A DNA stretch of 64,000 nucleotides from Dactylonectria macrodidyma (taxonomy: Eukaryota; Ascomycota; Sordariomycetes; Hypocreales; Nectriaceae), in assembly GCA_020744425.1 (NCBI GenBank), contig JAGMUV010000055.1, positions 103,474 through 167,473 of the forward strand. Direction: 5' to 3'. The position numbers and the translations under genes were made by a program. The notes below the pieces were generated by a model. That model saw only the letters and a program-made list of their open reading frames with translations, did not search any database and was not told the DNA's origin. Of the stretch, positions 20,494-31,685 are shown piece after piece (position 1 is the first letter of the stretch; every line of letters begins with the position of its first letter).

Positions 20494-21735
20494 ATGGTCC
20501 CCAACGCAGACGTTTCGCAGGGCTATCGTCCTGAAACCCTCGCGGTTCATGGTGATGATTGGCTGAACAAGGGTACTGACGTCGCCCCCGCACTTCATGT
20601 CTCGACAACCTACCGCTACGTCGGCAATCCAGACGAGCTTGTACCCGAGCATGAACTTCCAAAGCCTGAGTCAACCGACTTTCCTCCAGTTTACAGTCGA
20701 GAGTCTGCTCCCAACACGACCCGCCTGGAGGCGTTGCTATCAAGTCTTCTGCACGCTCATGCCGTCACGTACTCATCCGGCCTGGCCGCTTTTCACGCCA
20801 TGATGGTGTATCTCAGACCCAACGTGGTTGCCATCGGCCAGGATAGCGTGGGTGGCTATCATGGTTGTCACGGAGTTTTGGCCTTGCACACCAAGATGCA
20901 CGGGCTGAAGCTGGCCGACTTGCACAATGAGTCATCCTGGGACGAGCTTGGTCTGGGCAAGGGCGACGTGGTTCATCTTGAAACTCCGCTCAACCCATAT
21001 GGAGACGCCTATAATATCAAGGCCTTCGCCGAGAAGGCCCACAAGCGGGGTGCGTACCTCACTGTCGATTCCACCTTTGGACCTCCAGGCTTGCAAGATC
21101 CCCTGGCTCTCGGTGCCGATGTGGTGATGCATAGCGGTACCAAGTATCTCGGTGGTCACAGCGACATGCTCTGCGGCGTGCTGGCCGTTTCAAAAGAGCG
21201 AGAAAGCTGGTTCTGGGAGCTTCTACATGAGCGCAGCTGTCTTGGCAGCGTCATGGGGAACATGGAAAGTTGGTTGGGCTTGCGCAGTATGCGTACGCTT
21301 CAACTGCGTGTGCAAGCCCAGAGCCGCAATGCCGAGCGTTTGGTCAACTGGCTGCATCACAGCCTGACTTCCGGTGCAACGGGCACTGATCCTGCCGGAC
21401 GTGCTGTTGCTCAGGTTGTGGATAAAATTGTCCACGCCAGCTTGCAGACGGGAGATATTGAAGAGGGCTGGCTACGCAACCAGATGCCGAATGGCTTCGG
21501 TCCTGTGTTTGCATTATGGATGAAGACGGAACAGGACGCTCGCCAGCTGCCAAGCAAGCTCCGCCTATTTCACCACGCCACTAGCCTTGGAGGTGTTGAA
21601 AGCTTGATAGAGTGGCGGCGGATGAGCGATGAGAGAATCGATGCCACATTGCTGCGTTTCTCCATCGGCGTTGAAAACTGGGAAGATCTGCGGGATGATT
21701 TGGCAACTGCATTCCTCGCCTTGACAGAAAGTTAA
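20494..21735 (+). CDS. Cystathionine gamma-synthase-like PLP-dependent enzyme
   Basis: An intronless frame of 413 residues from ATG 20,494; in-frame codons upstream begin only with GTG. Family marks of the Cys/Met metabolism PLP enzymes run in order: PALHVSTTYRY near the N-terminus, YSRESAPNTTRLEALLSSL, the cofactor loop VTYSSGLAAFHAM, YLTVDSTFGPPGLQDPLALG, the Schiff-base Lys in HSGTKYLGGHSD, and LRFSIGVENWEDL at the C-terminus. These enzymes do gamma-replacement or gamma-elimination on homoserine esters or cystathionine. The sequence does not fix whether this one is a synthase, a sulfhydrylase or a lyase. Length is normal and no defect is seen. Confidence 0.85.
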   Translation: MVPNADVSQGYRPETLAVHGDDWLNKGTDVAPALHVSTTYRYVGNPDELVPEHELPKPESTDFPPVYSRESAPNTTRLEALLSSLLHAHAVTYSSGLAAFHAMMVYLRPNVVAIGQDSVGGYHGCHGVLALHTKMHGLKLADLHNESSWDELGLGKGDVVHLETPLNPYGDAYNIKAFAEKAHKRGAYLTVDSTFGPPGLQDPLALGADVVMHSGTKYLGGHSDMLCGVLAVSKERESWFWELLHERSCLGSVMGNMESWLGLRSMRTLQLRVQAQSRNAERLVNWLHHSLTSGATGTDPAGRAVAQVVDKIVHASLQTGDIEEGWLRNQMPNGFGPVFALWMKTEQDARQLPSKLRLFHHATSLGGVESLIEWRRMSDERIDATLLRFSIGVENWEDLRDDLATAFLALTES

Positions 21736-23052
21736 ATAGAGTCATGGGACCCCAGGAGCTCTGATGCTGGAAGCCTAGATGATGCTGATGCAGGGTACCC
21801 TGTGTTTTTCAGTTTGTACCCGGATGCCAGAACCCGCGCTTCTGAAGAAGAAAGGGACGGATACCCGAAACGTTAAGGTAATCGGTCAGTCAATCACTTC
21901 TAGGTTCTTTGGCGACTGGACGTCCCGTCCTGGGGCAGAATGCCCGACGAAATGGACTCGGTGAATGTGGGCTATCCTGACGCGTGGATCTCGGCGACAC
22001 GTCCTGGCGCACAAAGACACTCGCCACCATAGCCCAAGCGAACCTCAATGCTGTGAGGGAACGATCATGTGACTTCCATACTTTATAAATAGTCTCACTT
22101 TATGAATATTGTGTAAATAGCTTAAATCAGAGCTTTCCTTAGGAATCTCTTTCTCTCCTTACAAACCATCATTTTGCCCAAGTCGCACTTGATCTCGTTC
22201 GTGCTCTTGTCCCGTCATAAATGCGTCCGATTCCAGTGCAAGCGTGATAGAAAGACCGGATCCCAGTAGCCCTTGGGTTAAGATGGCGAAGCTTGGTCTG
22301 TTGGAGATCACAAGTGTGAGGCGACCAAGTCGGTGGCAAAGGTGTGGAAGATGGTGGAACATTCCACAGAGATCGTGCCTGTACATAAATAGTAGGTCTC
22401 CTACTATTTATTTAGTATGAATTAAGCAACATGAATCTTCTCATTTCAACATGGTCATCTGCTCATGTAACAGGGAATTCAACAGCCAAGATGTCTATCA
22501 AGGCCTTCTTACGGCAGGTAGCAAATACTTGTTAAAGCACTACTAGGGTTGCACATGGTCCCAGCCGCCTTTGCCCCCATTGTCTCGACATTGTTCGAGG
22601 CTACGCAAACTTGTCTGGTTTGTCTTGGTGCAGGATCGGGGTGCTGGAGGCCGGGTCTTGCAAGCAGCGCTCTCAACAAGACAGCCTAACCAAGACAAGA
22701 CGAGCCAAGTCAAGTCAAGTTGAGCATCTTATCAATCAAAGACGGCTTTTTTAGCTGTCTTGACTTGTCTTGATACCGGCTTGGTAAGCAGGGACCCTAT
22801 GGTGGTCATTGCCACGGTGGCATGGATGGTAAAAATGTTGGAGAAGTGGCATGCATAATGGTGTTACACAGGTAGCCACCTCAAGGGAAGATGTCTCACG
22901 ATGATACCAGAATTATCTGAACAGCGTTACAGATCTGTTGCAGGATCAGCAGATCTAGTATATTGACCTCGCCTCTTCAGATATAGAGACGAGGGAGAAC
23001 GAAGAACAAGAAGGAGACACAACACCTCTACAGATCAGTCACGAACACAAGC
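21736..23052. other. Intergenic, no gene seen
   Basis: No coding frame with recognisable features. Near 22,690-22,780 there are short direct and inverted repeats of CAAGTC/GACTTG type. The right part forms the upstream flank of the decayed hAT element; I could not identify its terminal repeats or target duplication. Confidence 0.4.
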
Positions 23053-25240
23053 ATGATCATCAATTACACTCAAGATCGTCCCAATATCATCTTTCATCAT
23101 CAGTTACCTGGTGAGGGCGCGCTGTCTGACAAAAAATCCTGCTGGCACGGCCAAAAGTTAGCCCCGAACACCACGCTCATTACCCTCAAGATGTCCGATA
23201 TTGACGATACCTCTTCGGTGACCGCCCTCTCAGAAGCAGTTACCGAGACGGCCAGCCAGCCCTCGACCCTGAACACGAGATCCGCCGCAGCCGGAAGCAC
23301 AGGGTTTGCTACTTTTCGCGGGGGACGGTCCGTTGCCGACCGGCTCCGAGATATCGACACCGACGAGATCCGTACCGAAGTTGGCTGGATGAGCAAGATC
23401 AAGATCCAATGCCAAGATTACGTGCCGACCGAGTGGCTACACAGGAAGAAGAGGGGGAGGAAGTCGCCTATTGATCCGTATGGCCGGCGGCTCACCAAAG
23501 TCGTTGGAAATAGGGTGAAGGGAGACTTCTGGCTTTGCAACCAGTGTGATAACAAGAAGGAAATATTGCTATACGCCCTCGTCAACAGCGGCACAAGCGG
23601 AGCGCTCAGGCACTTAAGGAAAGATCACCATCTTCTTGTTGGCGAGGTAGACAGGGAGACTACAGAGTCTGAGCCGCCTCGCCGGCGTCAACGCCAGCGA
23701 ACTGTACTCGACTTGCAAAAGCAAGCCGTAGACCGGTTAGCTATTTCGAAGTCGAAGGCAGAGCTGTTCAAGGATCTACTGCTCCGTTGGATTGTAGATG
23801 CCGATATACCCTTCTCGGCGTGACTGTTCACTTCACAGATGCGTTAAAAAGACCGCAGACGTCGCTTTTGGCATCGAGGCGGCTCCGCGGCGCGCACTCT
23901 AGTAAAAATATCAGTCCAACGTTGCATAAAGTACTCTCGGAGTACGAGATCTCTGCAGACGAGTTAGGTTATTTCACGTACGAAAGCGCCGATGCAAATG
24001 ACAGCGCAGTCAACGAAATTATCGCCGCTCTTTTACCTGACGTTCAGCCGCAGGAGCGCAGAATTCTCTGTACCAATCACATCTACAACCTCGGCGCAAC
24101 GAGTGACCTCGAGGGGAAGCTCAAAGACGTGCTTAAGAGCCTCGAATCGCAACCAGCGGAACAAGCAGCCCTTCAAAAGCTCCTCGACTTCCTCGAAGCA
24201 TGGCGGCCAACAGGCACATTCGTCAGGATTCACAGTCTTCAAGGCTGGGTCCGAAGGTCTTCGCAACGCCGAGAGGGCTTCCTTCAATACGCGCAAGGGA
24301 AGCTTAGCGAGGAGGAAGTCGACGAATTCGGCGAAGTCCTGTGGGAGGTTAGCTAACTAATGCTCCTCTAAGATAACGATATTCGATGGAGTTCCTTTTT
24401 CACTGCCGTAGAAAGAGCTTTCTGATCAAAAGACCCGATCGAGACCTACATAACGGTTATGTCTCGCTACGTAGATAAAATAAAGCGGATTCCTGAAGAA
24501 TATCTCCTCTTGTAAGATGGCTGGCATGCCTTAGTAATTACTCTTGCGGTACTACTACCGTTTAAAAGGCTAACTGAAGGCAGGTTTTTCTTCTAGCTTT
24601 TATAACTGGATAACTAATAATTTGATAGGTCGAGTGCCTCGCTTTGCCGAGGTGGCTGCCTCGTTATTTACCTCGTTGATCACCTCCGCAAGCCGCTTGC
24701 CAAATATAGTGACTCTGACCGAAATTTCCCCTGGGCCAGAGATCGAAGGGCCGTAGAGAGAGATCCGAGTTGGCGACATGCCACTACGCTTTGCTGCCGC
24801 ACAGGGTTCCTCGTCGCCCTCTTCGCCACCTGTTTCACTACCTGCTACTTAATCTTAATAAATCCAGCGCAACGTGGGCTTACTTTATCAATACCGGGAT
24901 TCCGTGATTGACCTTCCGGGGCAGCCAGTCGGATCGATTAACCTACCCGTAGCGTTAGAGGACTCCGACGCCGAAGACGTACTTGAGCAAGAAGATGGAG
25001 AGGAGGAGGGCTCATAACGGCAGCGGCGTGAGAGATGGCCATATCCGCCCTCAAAAACCGAGATTGCCGACGTGAATCTCAGAGCCATTCGTGGTTGTAT
25101 CACGTGCGCCATTTACAAGCTCGACAAACAGGAGACCGGTCCCTGCGGGCCCGCCAATGCCTTTCGGAACGTCCCTCGGATCCTCTGATTTACCTATGGC
25201 TCTTCGATGACGGCTCGGTATATTGATTGAGGGTATACGG
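23053..25240 (+). pseudogene. Decayed hAT transposase
   Basis: The first frame (23,053-23,823) has the BED-like zinc-finger region (GDFWLCNQCDNKKEI, LRHLRKDHHLL) and the LFKDLLLRWIVDADIPF motif that matches LFKRLLLGWITDANIPL in the intact hAT at 44.3 kb. A shifted frame (about 23,800-24,356) resumes much later in the protein (HFTDALKRPQTSLL, then YFTYESADANDSAVN and LCTNHIYNLG). About 110 residues carrying the first catalytic Asp are therefore deleted. Scattered pieces follow to about 25,230 with stops, for example a GRVPRFAEVAAS segment. The gene cannot encode an active transposase. Confidence 0.7.
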
Positions 25241-26710
25241 CGTTAGGTGGTCCTTTGGGAGGGTTTCGCAACACTGTGGCTTACAGCCCAGAACCTTATC
25301 TGACGTGTGACGTAGGGATTCGATACCATGGGAACTTTAAGAACTTAACTCATCAATTCTCCTAACAAACTTGAAAGCTTCCGAAATAGCAAATTTATGT
25401 GATATCCTTATCTTTATTTCTTTGACCGCCTCATTTGGAGACAAGCTCGGTTGTTGGAGACAATCTCATGTAGAGACATACTCATTTGGAGTCGAATTCT
25501 CAAGTTGTTATCGCCTGGACCTGGGAGATTCAAAGACCTAGCTTTTCCTTCGTTCAGGTCAATAGCTAGCTAAAGCTTAAGATAACGAAGCATCCGGACC
25601 GTCTGAGGTCATCCGAGGTCATCCGAGGTCATCGTCCTTTTCCTTGTCTATAAGACTGACCCAAAGACCCTCATTAGATAGGAAGAATATTAAGAGCTTT
25701 TCACCTACATGATCTTATCCATTCACTTGATGCAACAGTTATACAAACCAATGATCCCAATCCCAAGAATGACGCTGAAGACCAGAAGACCCAGATTCTT
25801 CGGGATTACCCTACACCCTCGCAGGGCTTTTCTGTCGTGATCCCACCATGACCGAATCAACTCCTGATTACGGCGTGGTGTGGCTGGCAAAGGTACGAAG
25901 GTGCAATTGACAAGTTATAGGGGGCCAGATAATATGGGACGAGTCGTTGGATCAGCTTCGACCGGCGAATACATGGTGTGGTATGGTTTGTCGTCCATGT
26001 CTTCTTCTTTTTGAGGAGGATGCTTGGGTCTCTTGGTTAGCTTCAAGCTGTGGGAGAACATAGGTGGCAGTAAAGGCATGGCTGTGAGCCGGCAGTCTGC
26101 CTGTCACCTACCTCCCGGTGTCCTGTGAATGGCAGCCTTGCGGAGAGAATCAAGGGACCCATAGCCATCCGGCCGCTGTTTCCGAACCAGGCATTCGCCT
26201 AGGCCGTAGAATTCTGCTAGCGTGGCCTCCCAGGGCGGGCTGATGCTCTTGTTGTCGAGGGGATCGAAATCAAAAGAGACAGCTGCATCCCACGACCTCA
26301 CTGGCTTGACGAGAATGTCACAGGACTAGGATCATGGGCGCCAGCCGGCGGCATCCTGGGAGCCCCTAAGAGCATTGAAAGTATAGAAGGGATAGAGATG
26401 GCCTCCCAGATATGGGACGCCAGCGATTGATTCTGGTCGCAGCCCCTACCCATCGTTAGATCCCTGGCACTCTTTGCCATACCCCTTTGACAGAGAGAGT
26501 GGACGGGGATCTCGTACTCTCCAGAGTGTTCGCTAGGATGTCCATTGATCAGAGGCTGTCAACTTCTCTATTTGTCTAAATCTGACCGGCGTCTTAGGGG
26601 GCAAGGCCATTCTCGCGCTTGAACTGCAGCAACCATTCTGCATTATCAGCGGGTGTCTGATCCCAGGTATCATCACTACAGCATAGTGTCAACAATGCTA
26701 CTTGTAATGT
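25241..26710. other. Intergenic, no supported gene
   Basis: Small minus-strand frames at 26,104-26,480 have protein-like composition (FDFDPLDNKSISPPWEATL) but no motif I recognise and no continuous gene; they may be debris. An 11-bp unit (GTCATCCGAG-type) is repeated three times at about 25,605-25,632. Confidence 0.35.
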
Positions 26711-28779
26711 TTAAATCAAGGCGGGCGTGTCTAGAGGCTCATGTGTCGAACATGATCCACCGCGCCTGGCATTGCAGCTCCTCATCTGTCGGGATGTGAC
26801 ACTGGGGATTTCTGGGGTCTTGTCGATGGCAGGGCCAAGTGCGCTGGCCGGGTCAGCATTCGTCAACTCTTCCAGAAGACCACGTTCCAGAAGTTCAAAG
26901 CCAAGACGCTCATTAGCATCACATACGCCCCTGTTGAGGGTTGATATATCAAAATGCTCACCAGGGCCAGAGATCACACCATGTACAGGTAATCCAGCCC
27001 GTTGGCGAAAAGGCGCAAGCCAATGCGTAGAACCGTCGGTCAGGCCTGTCAACAAGCCGACAATGGATGCAGCGGGTTGTTTGACTGCGCCTCTATCTGT
27101 TCGACGATTTGGCAGGCCTCATGCTGCAGGTCAGCATCCCCGATTTCGGACCCAAGACTGCGAGATAGCTGAACGAAGCAATTTAGGCGTTCCTCCAAAC
27201 CGCAGTACTCGAAGATGTTGGCCTTTCCGGTTATTCAAAACTCCGTCACACAAGCTTTCAAGTTACCTCGTAATGGTCTGATGCGTGCCCGGTGTTTAAT
27301 ATGCTCCGAGGACATGAGGATGTCACGAAGCCAGGAAGACGGTGTGGGCGTTTCTGGCCCAATTGGGCTCTGCGGCGAAGGCGAAATCAATTCAGACCCG
27401 AAGATGATAAAAGGGGTAGGGGAGGCTGTGGACGGTCACCGTTAGGACGGACGTACGGGGTGGTATCGAGTTTTCAACCATCTCGGCAACATCGTCATAA
27501 AAACCCCAGCTACCCAGCCAGCTGGCCATAGTCTGGCCAGACTTGAAGTGGTCAACGAAATGATCCGCTATCTCAGTCCAGGAAGTCATGTTGAGCTGAC
27601 AAAAGCCGCAGCGCGATTTGAGAAAGTGTGTCGCTGCTTGTTTCCAGCGTTAGAGCGGCATGTTGTCAAACTTGCTAGGATTATGCGCCGCTTTCAGATG
27701 TTGGATGAAATGATCCTTCCGGTAGAAAAGTCGCTCCTCAGGTGACCTATCTTTGCAGACGTTATAGTTATGAGTCGAAACATGTTGGTCGGGCTCAAGT
27801 TCGCTGCGGAAGGCACATATGAGATTCCCGTCAACGTCTTGGGTATACGGTCCTTCTGGCGAGCACTCCCATCTCTCTACGGAAAGATGTAGACATTCCT
27901 CGTGCCGCTGCCAGCTATACCTTCGTGCGAAGGTCTCGGTGCAGACCGCGCATTGGTACTTGCGAGGCAACTGTGAGAGCTTCGTGCGTGTGGTAGTGTT
28001 GACAGCGACCCAGTTCCATCGACTTCGGGGCCTGGAGTTGTAGAATGATGCACGCGAAGAGCCCGACATGTGTGAGTGCGCAGATTCGCCGGAGCTGTGG
28101 CCGGAGTGCTTTGAAGTTGCGACGCTGCTGGCGGACGACCACTCTCCCCTGACCGAAGGTTGCGGTCCCACAGTAATCAGGGCGCTGAGTCCCTCTGGCA
28201 AACCAGCAAACCCTGAAACAGCATGAAAGATGGCCGTAGCATCCACGGCGTCCTCCTCCGGGGGTGAGTTCTCCCATATTTGTAGAGGACCCATTTGTTC
28301 TAATGGGCGCTGCGGAGGAGGGATCTGCATGGCCTCAAGGGTTGAGAATAGGGGCACGCCAGGAGACTTGGGCTGTGTGGGAATCCTGGATTTCGTCCGC
28401 CGGCGAGTGTTGGCAAGCCATGTCGTAATCTGGAGTTTGCCGAGTCCCGTCCGCAGCTGTGTCGATTGGATATCCCGTGATCTGGGTAGTGATGGTCTTC
28501 ATGGGCCGCATACCAGGTTTTCAAAACCCGAATAGTGCCGGTGGAAAAGCGTGCTCCTACTTCGGCAGGCACTGCCGTAGTGGCTGTCCCCGCGGTCTTG
28601 CCCACATCAACGGAAAAGGGCAGATGAGAGCCTTCAGATAAGGCCGGGGGACTGATAAGATCGCTAGGGTTGACGCCGGGTAACCCGTGTTGAGGATGAA
28701 GTTGCGAAGTGGACGTCGGTTGCTGTAGCGAGATGTCCCAGCGGAAGGACGGGGTTGGGTCATCAGCCGCTGAGGACAT
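26711..28779 (-). pseudogene. Homeobox-C2H2 transcription factor, decayed
   Basis: The frame starts at ATG 28,779. It enters a homeodomain (ARFSTGTIRVLKTWYAAHED), loses frame by one base near 28,475, and resumes with its recognition helix LQITTWLANTRRR. A Ser/Pro-rich linker and a C2H2 finger follow (YQCAVCTETFARRYSWQRHE), then a second zinc region (YRKDHFIQHLKAAHN). A TAA at 27,652-27,650 then interrupts a frame that continues normally on the other side (KSRCGFCQLN, TMASWLGSWGFYDDV). More shifts follow near 27,400, and a C-terminal stretch (NIFEYCGLEERLNCFV) reads in yet another frame. This architecture is a known class of fungal regulator. With several independent lesions it is a pseudogene. 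Confidence 0.7.
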
Positions 28780-29469
28780 GGCGCATTACAATGCCTGGTA
28801 GGGAATGGAATCCTCGGATGTGACGGCAGGCTGGGACTGTTGAGATTGAGACCAGTTCTCTGGCGTGGGGGGCGAGGTGCTGCTGAAACCGTGAGAAACG
28901 AATGATGCCCATGTGGCGATCAGCAGCGTCTGTTTTCTGGATCGTACGGCGTAAGAAGTCGACCCTTACTGACCAAAGGGCAAAGGAGCGTGGGAATGAA
29001 CGGATTGGGTGCTTGCTCTAGTGGGTTGTCCAGGAAAGACGTACGTATCGGACCCGCACCAGTCAAGAGCCAGAGTCAGTGCAGCGCCCGTACCACCGGA
29101 TCCGGAGTCCTGCTGCACCACAACACATTAGCCACACAGGAACCGTCCATTGTTATCGGCATTTTTGTCTGCCACTTCCGAGATTGATATCACCGATTTT
29201 CCTACCAAGACGAAGGGATGGTAGGTTTTAACAGTGTCGAGACACGAAGGTGGCGTTGTTAGGTCTATCGATGTGACCCTGCGTGCCGCCGCCGAGGGCC
29301 GATCCAGGCCCTCCTGGCCGGCAAGCCCGAGATGAAGTTGTCTCTCTCGCACTACCTTGCCTTGTCCCAGCACCAATCCCACCCCTCAGCAACAGGAAGA
29401 AAGCAGAGAGAATATACAACTAAGTATATTAATTACTAAGTGCGTCCGGCTTTCTTTATTTGCATATTT
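28780..29469. other. Intergenic, no gene seen
   Basis: 5' flank of the decayed homeobox-C2H2 gene and 3' flank of the following minus-strand frame. No motif, RNA gene or clear repeat was found. Confidence 0.4.
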
Positions 29470-29712
29470 TCAAGTACCCCAATCTCTTCCCAACTTAGAC
29501 CCGGATGAGGATGTGGAAGACTGACCCGACCGCTTTGGTGTCTCAATGTTCCGGCTTTCGTTGCTGTCGCGAATACGCTCGAAGAGGAGTCCATATTGCC
29601 TCAACAGCCACTTCAACCCCGAAAAGATCAAAATTGAATCAAATCTCATCTGCTCTTGTGTTTGTTTAACCAATCTCATATATTCGCGAGTCTCTCCGTA
29701 CCACACGACCAC
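29470..29712 (-). CDS. Small hypothetical protein, doubtful
   Basis: An 80-codon frame from an ATG: an amphipathic, Arg/Gln-rich N-terminal half (LVKQTQEQMRFDSILIF) and a Ser-rich tail. It matches no family I know and may be the last exon of a longer gene or a chance frame. Confidence 0.2.
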   Translation of the reverse strand: MVVWYGETREYMRLVKQTQEQMRFDSILIFSGLKWLLRQYGLLFERIRDSNESRNIETPKRSGQSSTSSSGSKLGRDWGT

Positions 29713-29808
29713 AGGTACGCTTCCATTGCTCCTAGCCGCCGTATATTTCCCAGCTCCGTTCTCTCAGGGCCGCTTTATGCAGTATTTCGCACCGGATCAA
29801 GACGTGTC

Positions 29809-30606
29809 CTAATCAGTGGATGCCGAAGCACTAATAATTCGATGCGAGGTCAGCACGGCCGGAGACAGCCGTTGCAATGCTGAGCTAAGCTCCTGGGCAG
29901 CCTGAACTAGAGCATCATCTGATAATGGCTCTAGGGCATCCATAATGAACAGCACGCGCGTTGTCTGATCAGTCAGTGCCGTCCGAGGTCCTTGTCTCCA
30001 GTTCCAGCGGCGGCAAGTGATGCCAGTGTTATCACACCATATCGGCTCGCCAGGCGCTGCAACTTCTGCTTGTGGCTCCCCCTTGGTGAATGTCTGGAAC
30101 TGTTCCTCGCCCGTCGCACGAGTCAAGAATGGCGACCCATTGTACTTGTCCAAGTCTTCACCGCCCAGCGGGACCTGGTGCTTGACCGAAATCGCATTGT
30201 AGATGTCTGTGAGCCTGTTGACGCGTGGTAGGCCAACCGCTACCCGGCGTGTCAATGCCTCAAGGCTGTTGCGTATTTTCTGCGGCTTGGCCCCGAAAGC
30301 CTTGTAGGCTTCCCGCCATGCTGCGATATGTGGAATCTCCGGAACCGGGTGTTTTGAAAGTAACGCCCTGGCAGATGCTTCGGCTTCGCCTAATAGCGCC
30401 TCGCTAGCCGTATCGCTAGGTCCCGGGGGAATACCTTCAACCACCATCAAGAGAGCACGGTAATCCGGACGCAGCTCAAAGATTTCTGGAGCGATGCGGG
30501 CATCTCGTAGCAGTTTCTGTGCGACAATGGTCCCGCCCATGGTTGTGACAAGAGAAAAGTTGCTGGAAGGGTAGATTCGTTGCGGGGTAATGGGAGGGAA
30601 ATTCAT
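29809..30606 (-). CDS. B3/B4 tRNA-binding-domain protein
   Basis: An intronless frame of 265 residues. The core fits the stand-alone B3/B4 domain otherwise known from phenylalanyl-tRNA synthetase beta: IAAWREAYKAFGAKPQKIRN, then LPRVNRLTDIYNAISVKHQV and LGGEDLDKY. The C-terminal part has PGEPIWCDNTGITCRRWNWR and a RVLFIMDAL strand. Free-standing versions are common in bacteria, where editing or trans-editing roles have been suggested but function is mostly unproven. The absence of introns and the bacterial-type family suggest possible horizontal acquisition; that is inference. The start could be the ATG at 30,606 or a later one at MGGTIVAQ. Confidence 0.75.
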   Translation of the reverse strand: MNFPPITPQRIYPSSNFSLVTTMGGTIVAQKLLRDARIAPEIFELRPDYRALLMVVEGIPPGPSDTASEALLGEAEASARALLSKHPVPEIPHIAAWREAYKAFGAKPQKIRNSLEALTRRVAVGLPRVNRLTDIYNAISVKHQVPLGGEDLDKYNGSPFLTRATGEEQFQTFTKGEPQAEVAAPGEPIWCDNTGITCRRWNWRQGPRTALTDQTTRVLFIMDALEPLSDDALVQAAQELSSALQRLSPAVLTSHRIISASASTD

Positions 30607-30648
30607 CAGGCGATTCCCATGACCTCCGTATAGTCAGCCTTCGGCTGA

Positions 30649-31384
30649 AATATAGGTGGGGTTCCAGTACAGTACGGCACTAACCATATGTGGATGCGAA
30701 GGCAACCAAGTCCGAGAGGGTCCACTTTGGAGCAAAGCCTGATAACACTCCTTGATTGACAAGTGGACCGGGCTAGGACGGAGAAAGGTTCATGAGTTTA
30801 ATTGGTAGACCCCAGGGCCTTTGCCCGTGACTATGATTGGCGCTCCGAGCTGGTACGTAGTTGATTTCCGTAGCTTCGACACACAAGGCTTCCTCGTGCA
30901 TAAAGGTCCTCCCACGGACCGACAAGTAAAGTAAATTGGAGCCAAGAAATTATCTCAATCTTAGTCTACATAGATGGACAGAAGGTGCAACACCAGCCTG
31001 TTATACAACCGATCCCAACTCCTCCACGACTACCACGAATTTGACCTCGATGTCGGTTCACTGTTGACGGTAATTGCTTGGGAGGCATTCGTCGCGGTGA
31101 CATATGGCCGGACAAACCCCGGGCTTTTCTTATACGATCACCATTGGATATAATTAAGTCATTCCTTTGCATCCAATTGAATCCACAATCACGTTGCGGA
31201 CAGTCATCACACCTGCTACACAAGCCATGGGGTTGAACTTCCAAGCAGGTTTCCCTTTCCCTTACACCCTTATTAGTAGGCAAGGTCTCTATTCCTGGAG
31301 ATCTATGCAATGATGGAAACGACTCTTTCAGTTTCTCATCTATCACGGTATATGATGGTAGGGCATGAGTTGGATATTCGAGAA
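30649..31384. other. Duplicated segment, copy B (uninterrupted)
   Basis: The reverse complement matches 12,782-12,895 plus 17,700-18,322 with only a few base differences that I can see. The match starts inside the gene at 30,966-31,685 and ends abruptly just upstream of the B3/B4 gene. This copy preserves the pre-insertion site of the piggyBac-like element: CTACTAATAAGGGTG near 31,270-31,285 (minus strand). Confidence 0.85.
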
Positions 31385-31685
31385 AATTGTATGGAGGTGT
31401 CGCAAGTAGTTCTAGATTGGGATTAGCTCTGTGTGAGTTTTGAATTTTATCTTGGAAACCTATTGGTGCCTTAGATCTTAGGATTAAACTAAAGGTTAGC
31501 GACCCCTCACCACCTTCTGCCACTAGATCTGAGTTTTCATTGACTGGCTTCATTGTGGACAGATGTAAAGAGTCGTAGAGAATGCGCGCACGCTCACTTG
31601 AGTAGAGCGATGGAAATCTAAACATTACCATTCGAACTACATCAATGAACCGGCTAAATTCATTTACAGGGTATGCTTCAGCCAT
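30966..31685 (-). CDS. Cys-rich hypothetical protein
   Basis: A 239-codon frame from ATG 31,685. The N-terminal half is mixed helical (RFIDVVRMVMFRFPSLYSSE). The C-terminal ~100 residues hold a Cys cluster (CSRCDDCPQRDC) followed by a basic, Gly/Arg-rich tail (GQIRGSRGGVGIGC), which could bind metal or nucleic acid. I do not recognise the family. Its start overlaps by 13 bp the divergent start proposed for the regulator at 31,673, so one of the two starts may be wrong. About 60% of the coding region is duplicated at 12.8-18.0 kb. Confidence 0.4.
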   Translation of the reverse strand: MAEAYPVNEFSRFIDVVRMVMFRFPSLYSSERARILYDSLHLSTMKPVNENSDLVAEGGEGSLTFSLILRSKAPIGFQDKIQNSHRANPNLELLATPPYNFLEYPTHALPSYTVIDEKLKESFPSLHRSPGIETLPTNKGVRERETCLEVQPHGLCSRCDDCPQRDCGFNWMQRNDLIISNGDRIRKARGLSGHMSPRRMPPKQLPSTVNRHRGQIRGSRGGVGIGCITGWCCTFCPSM

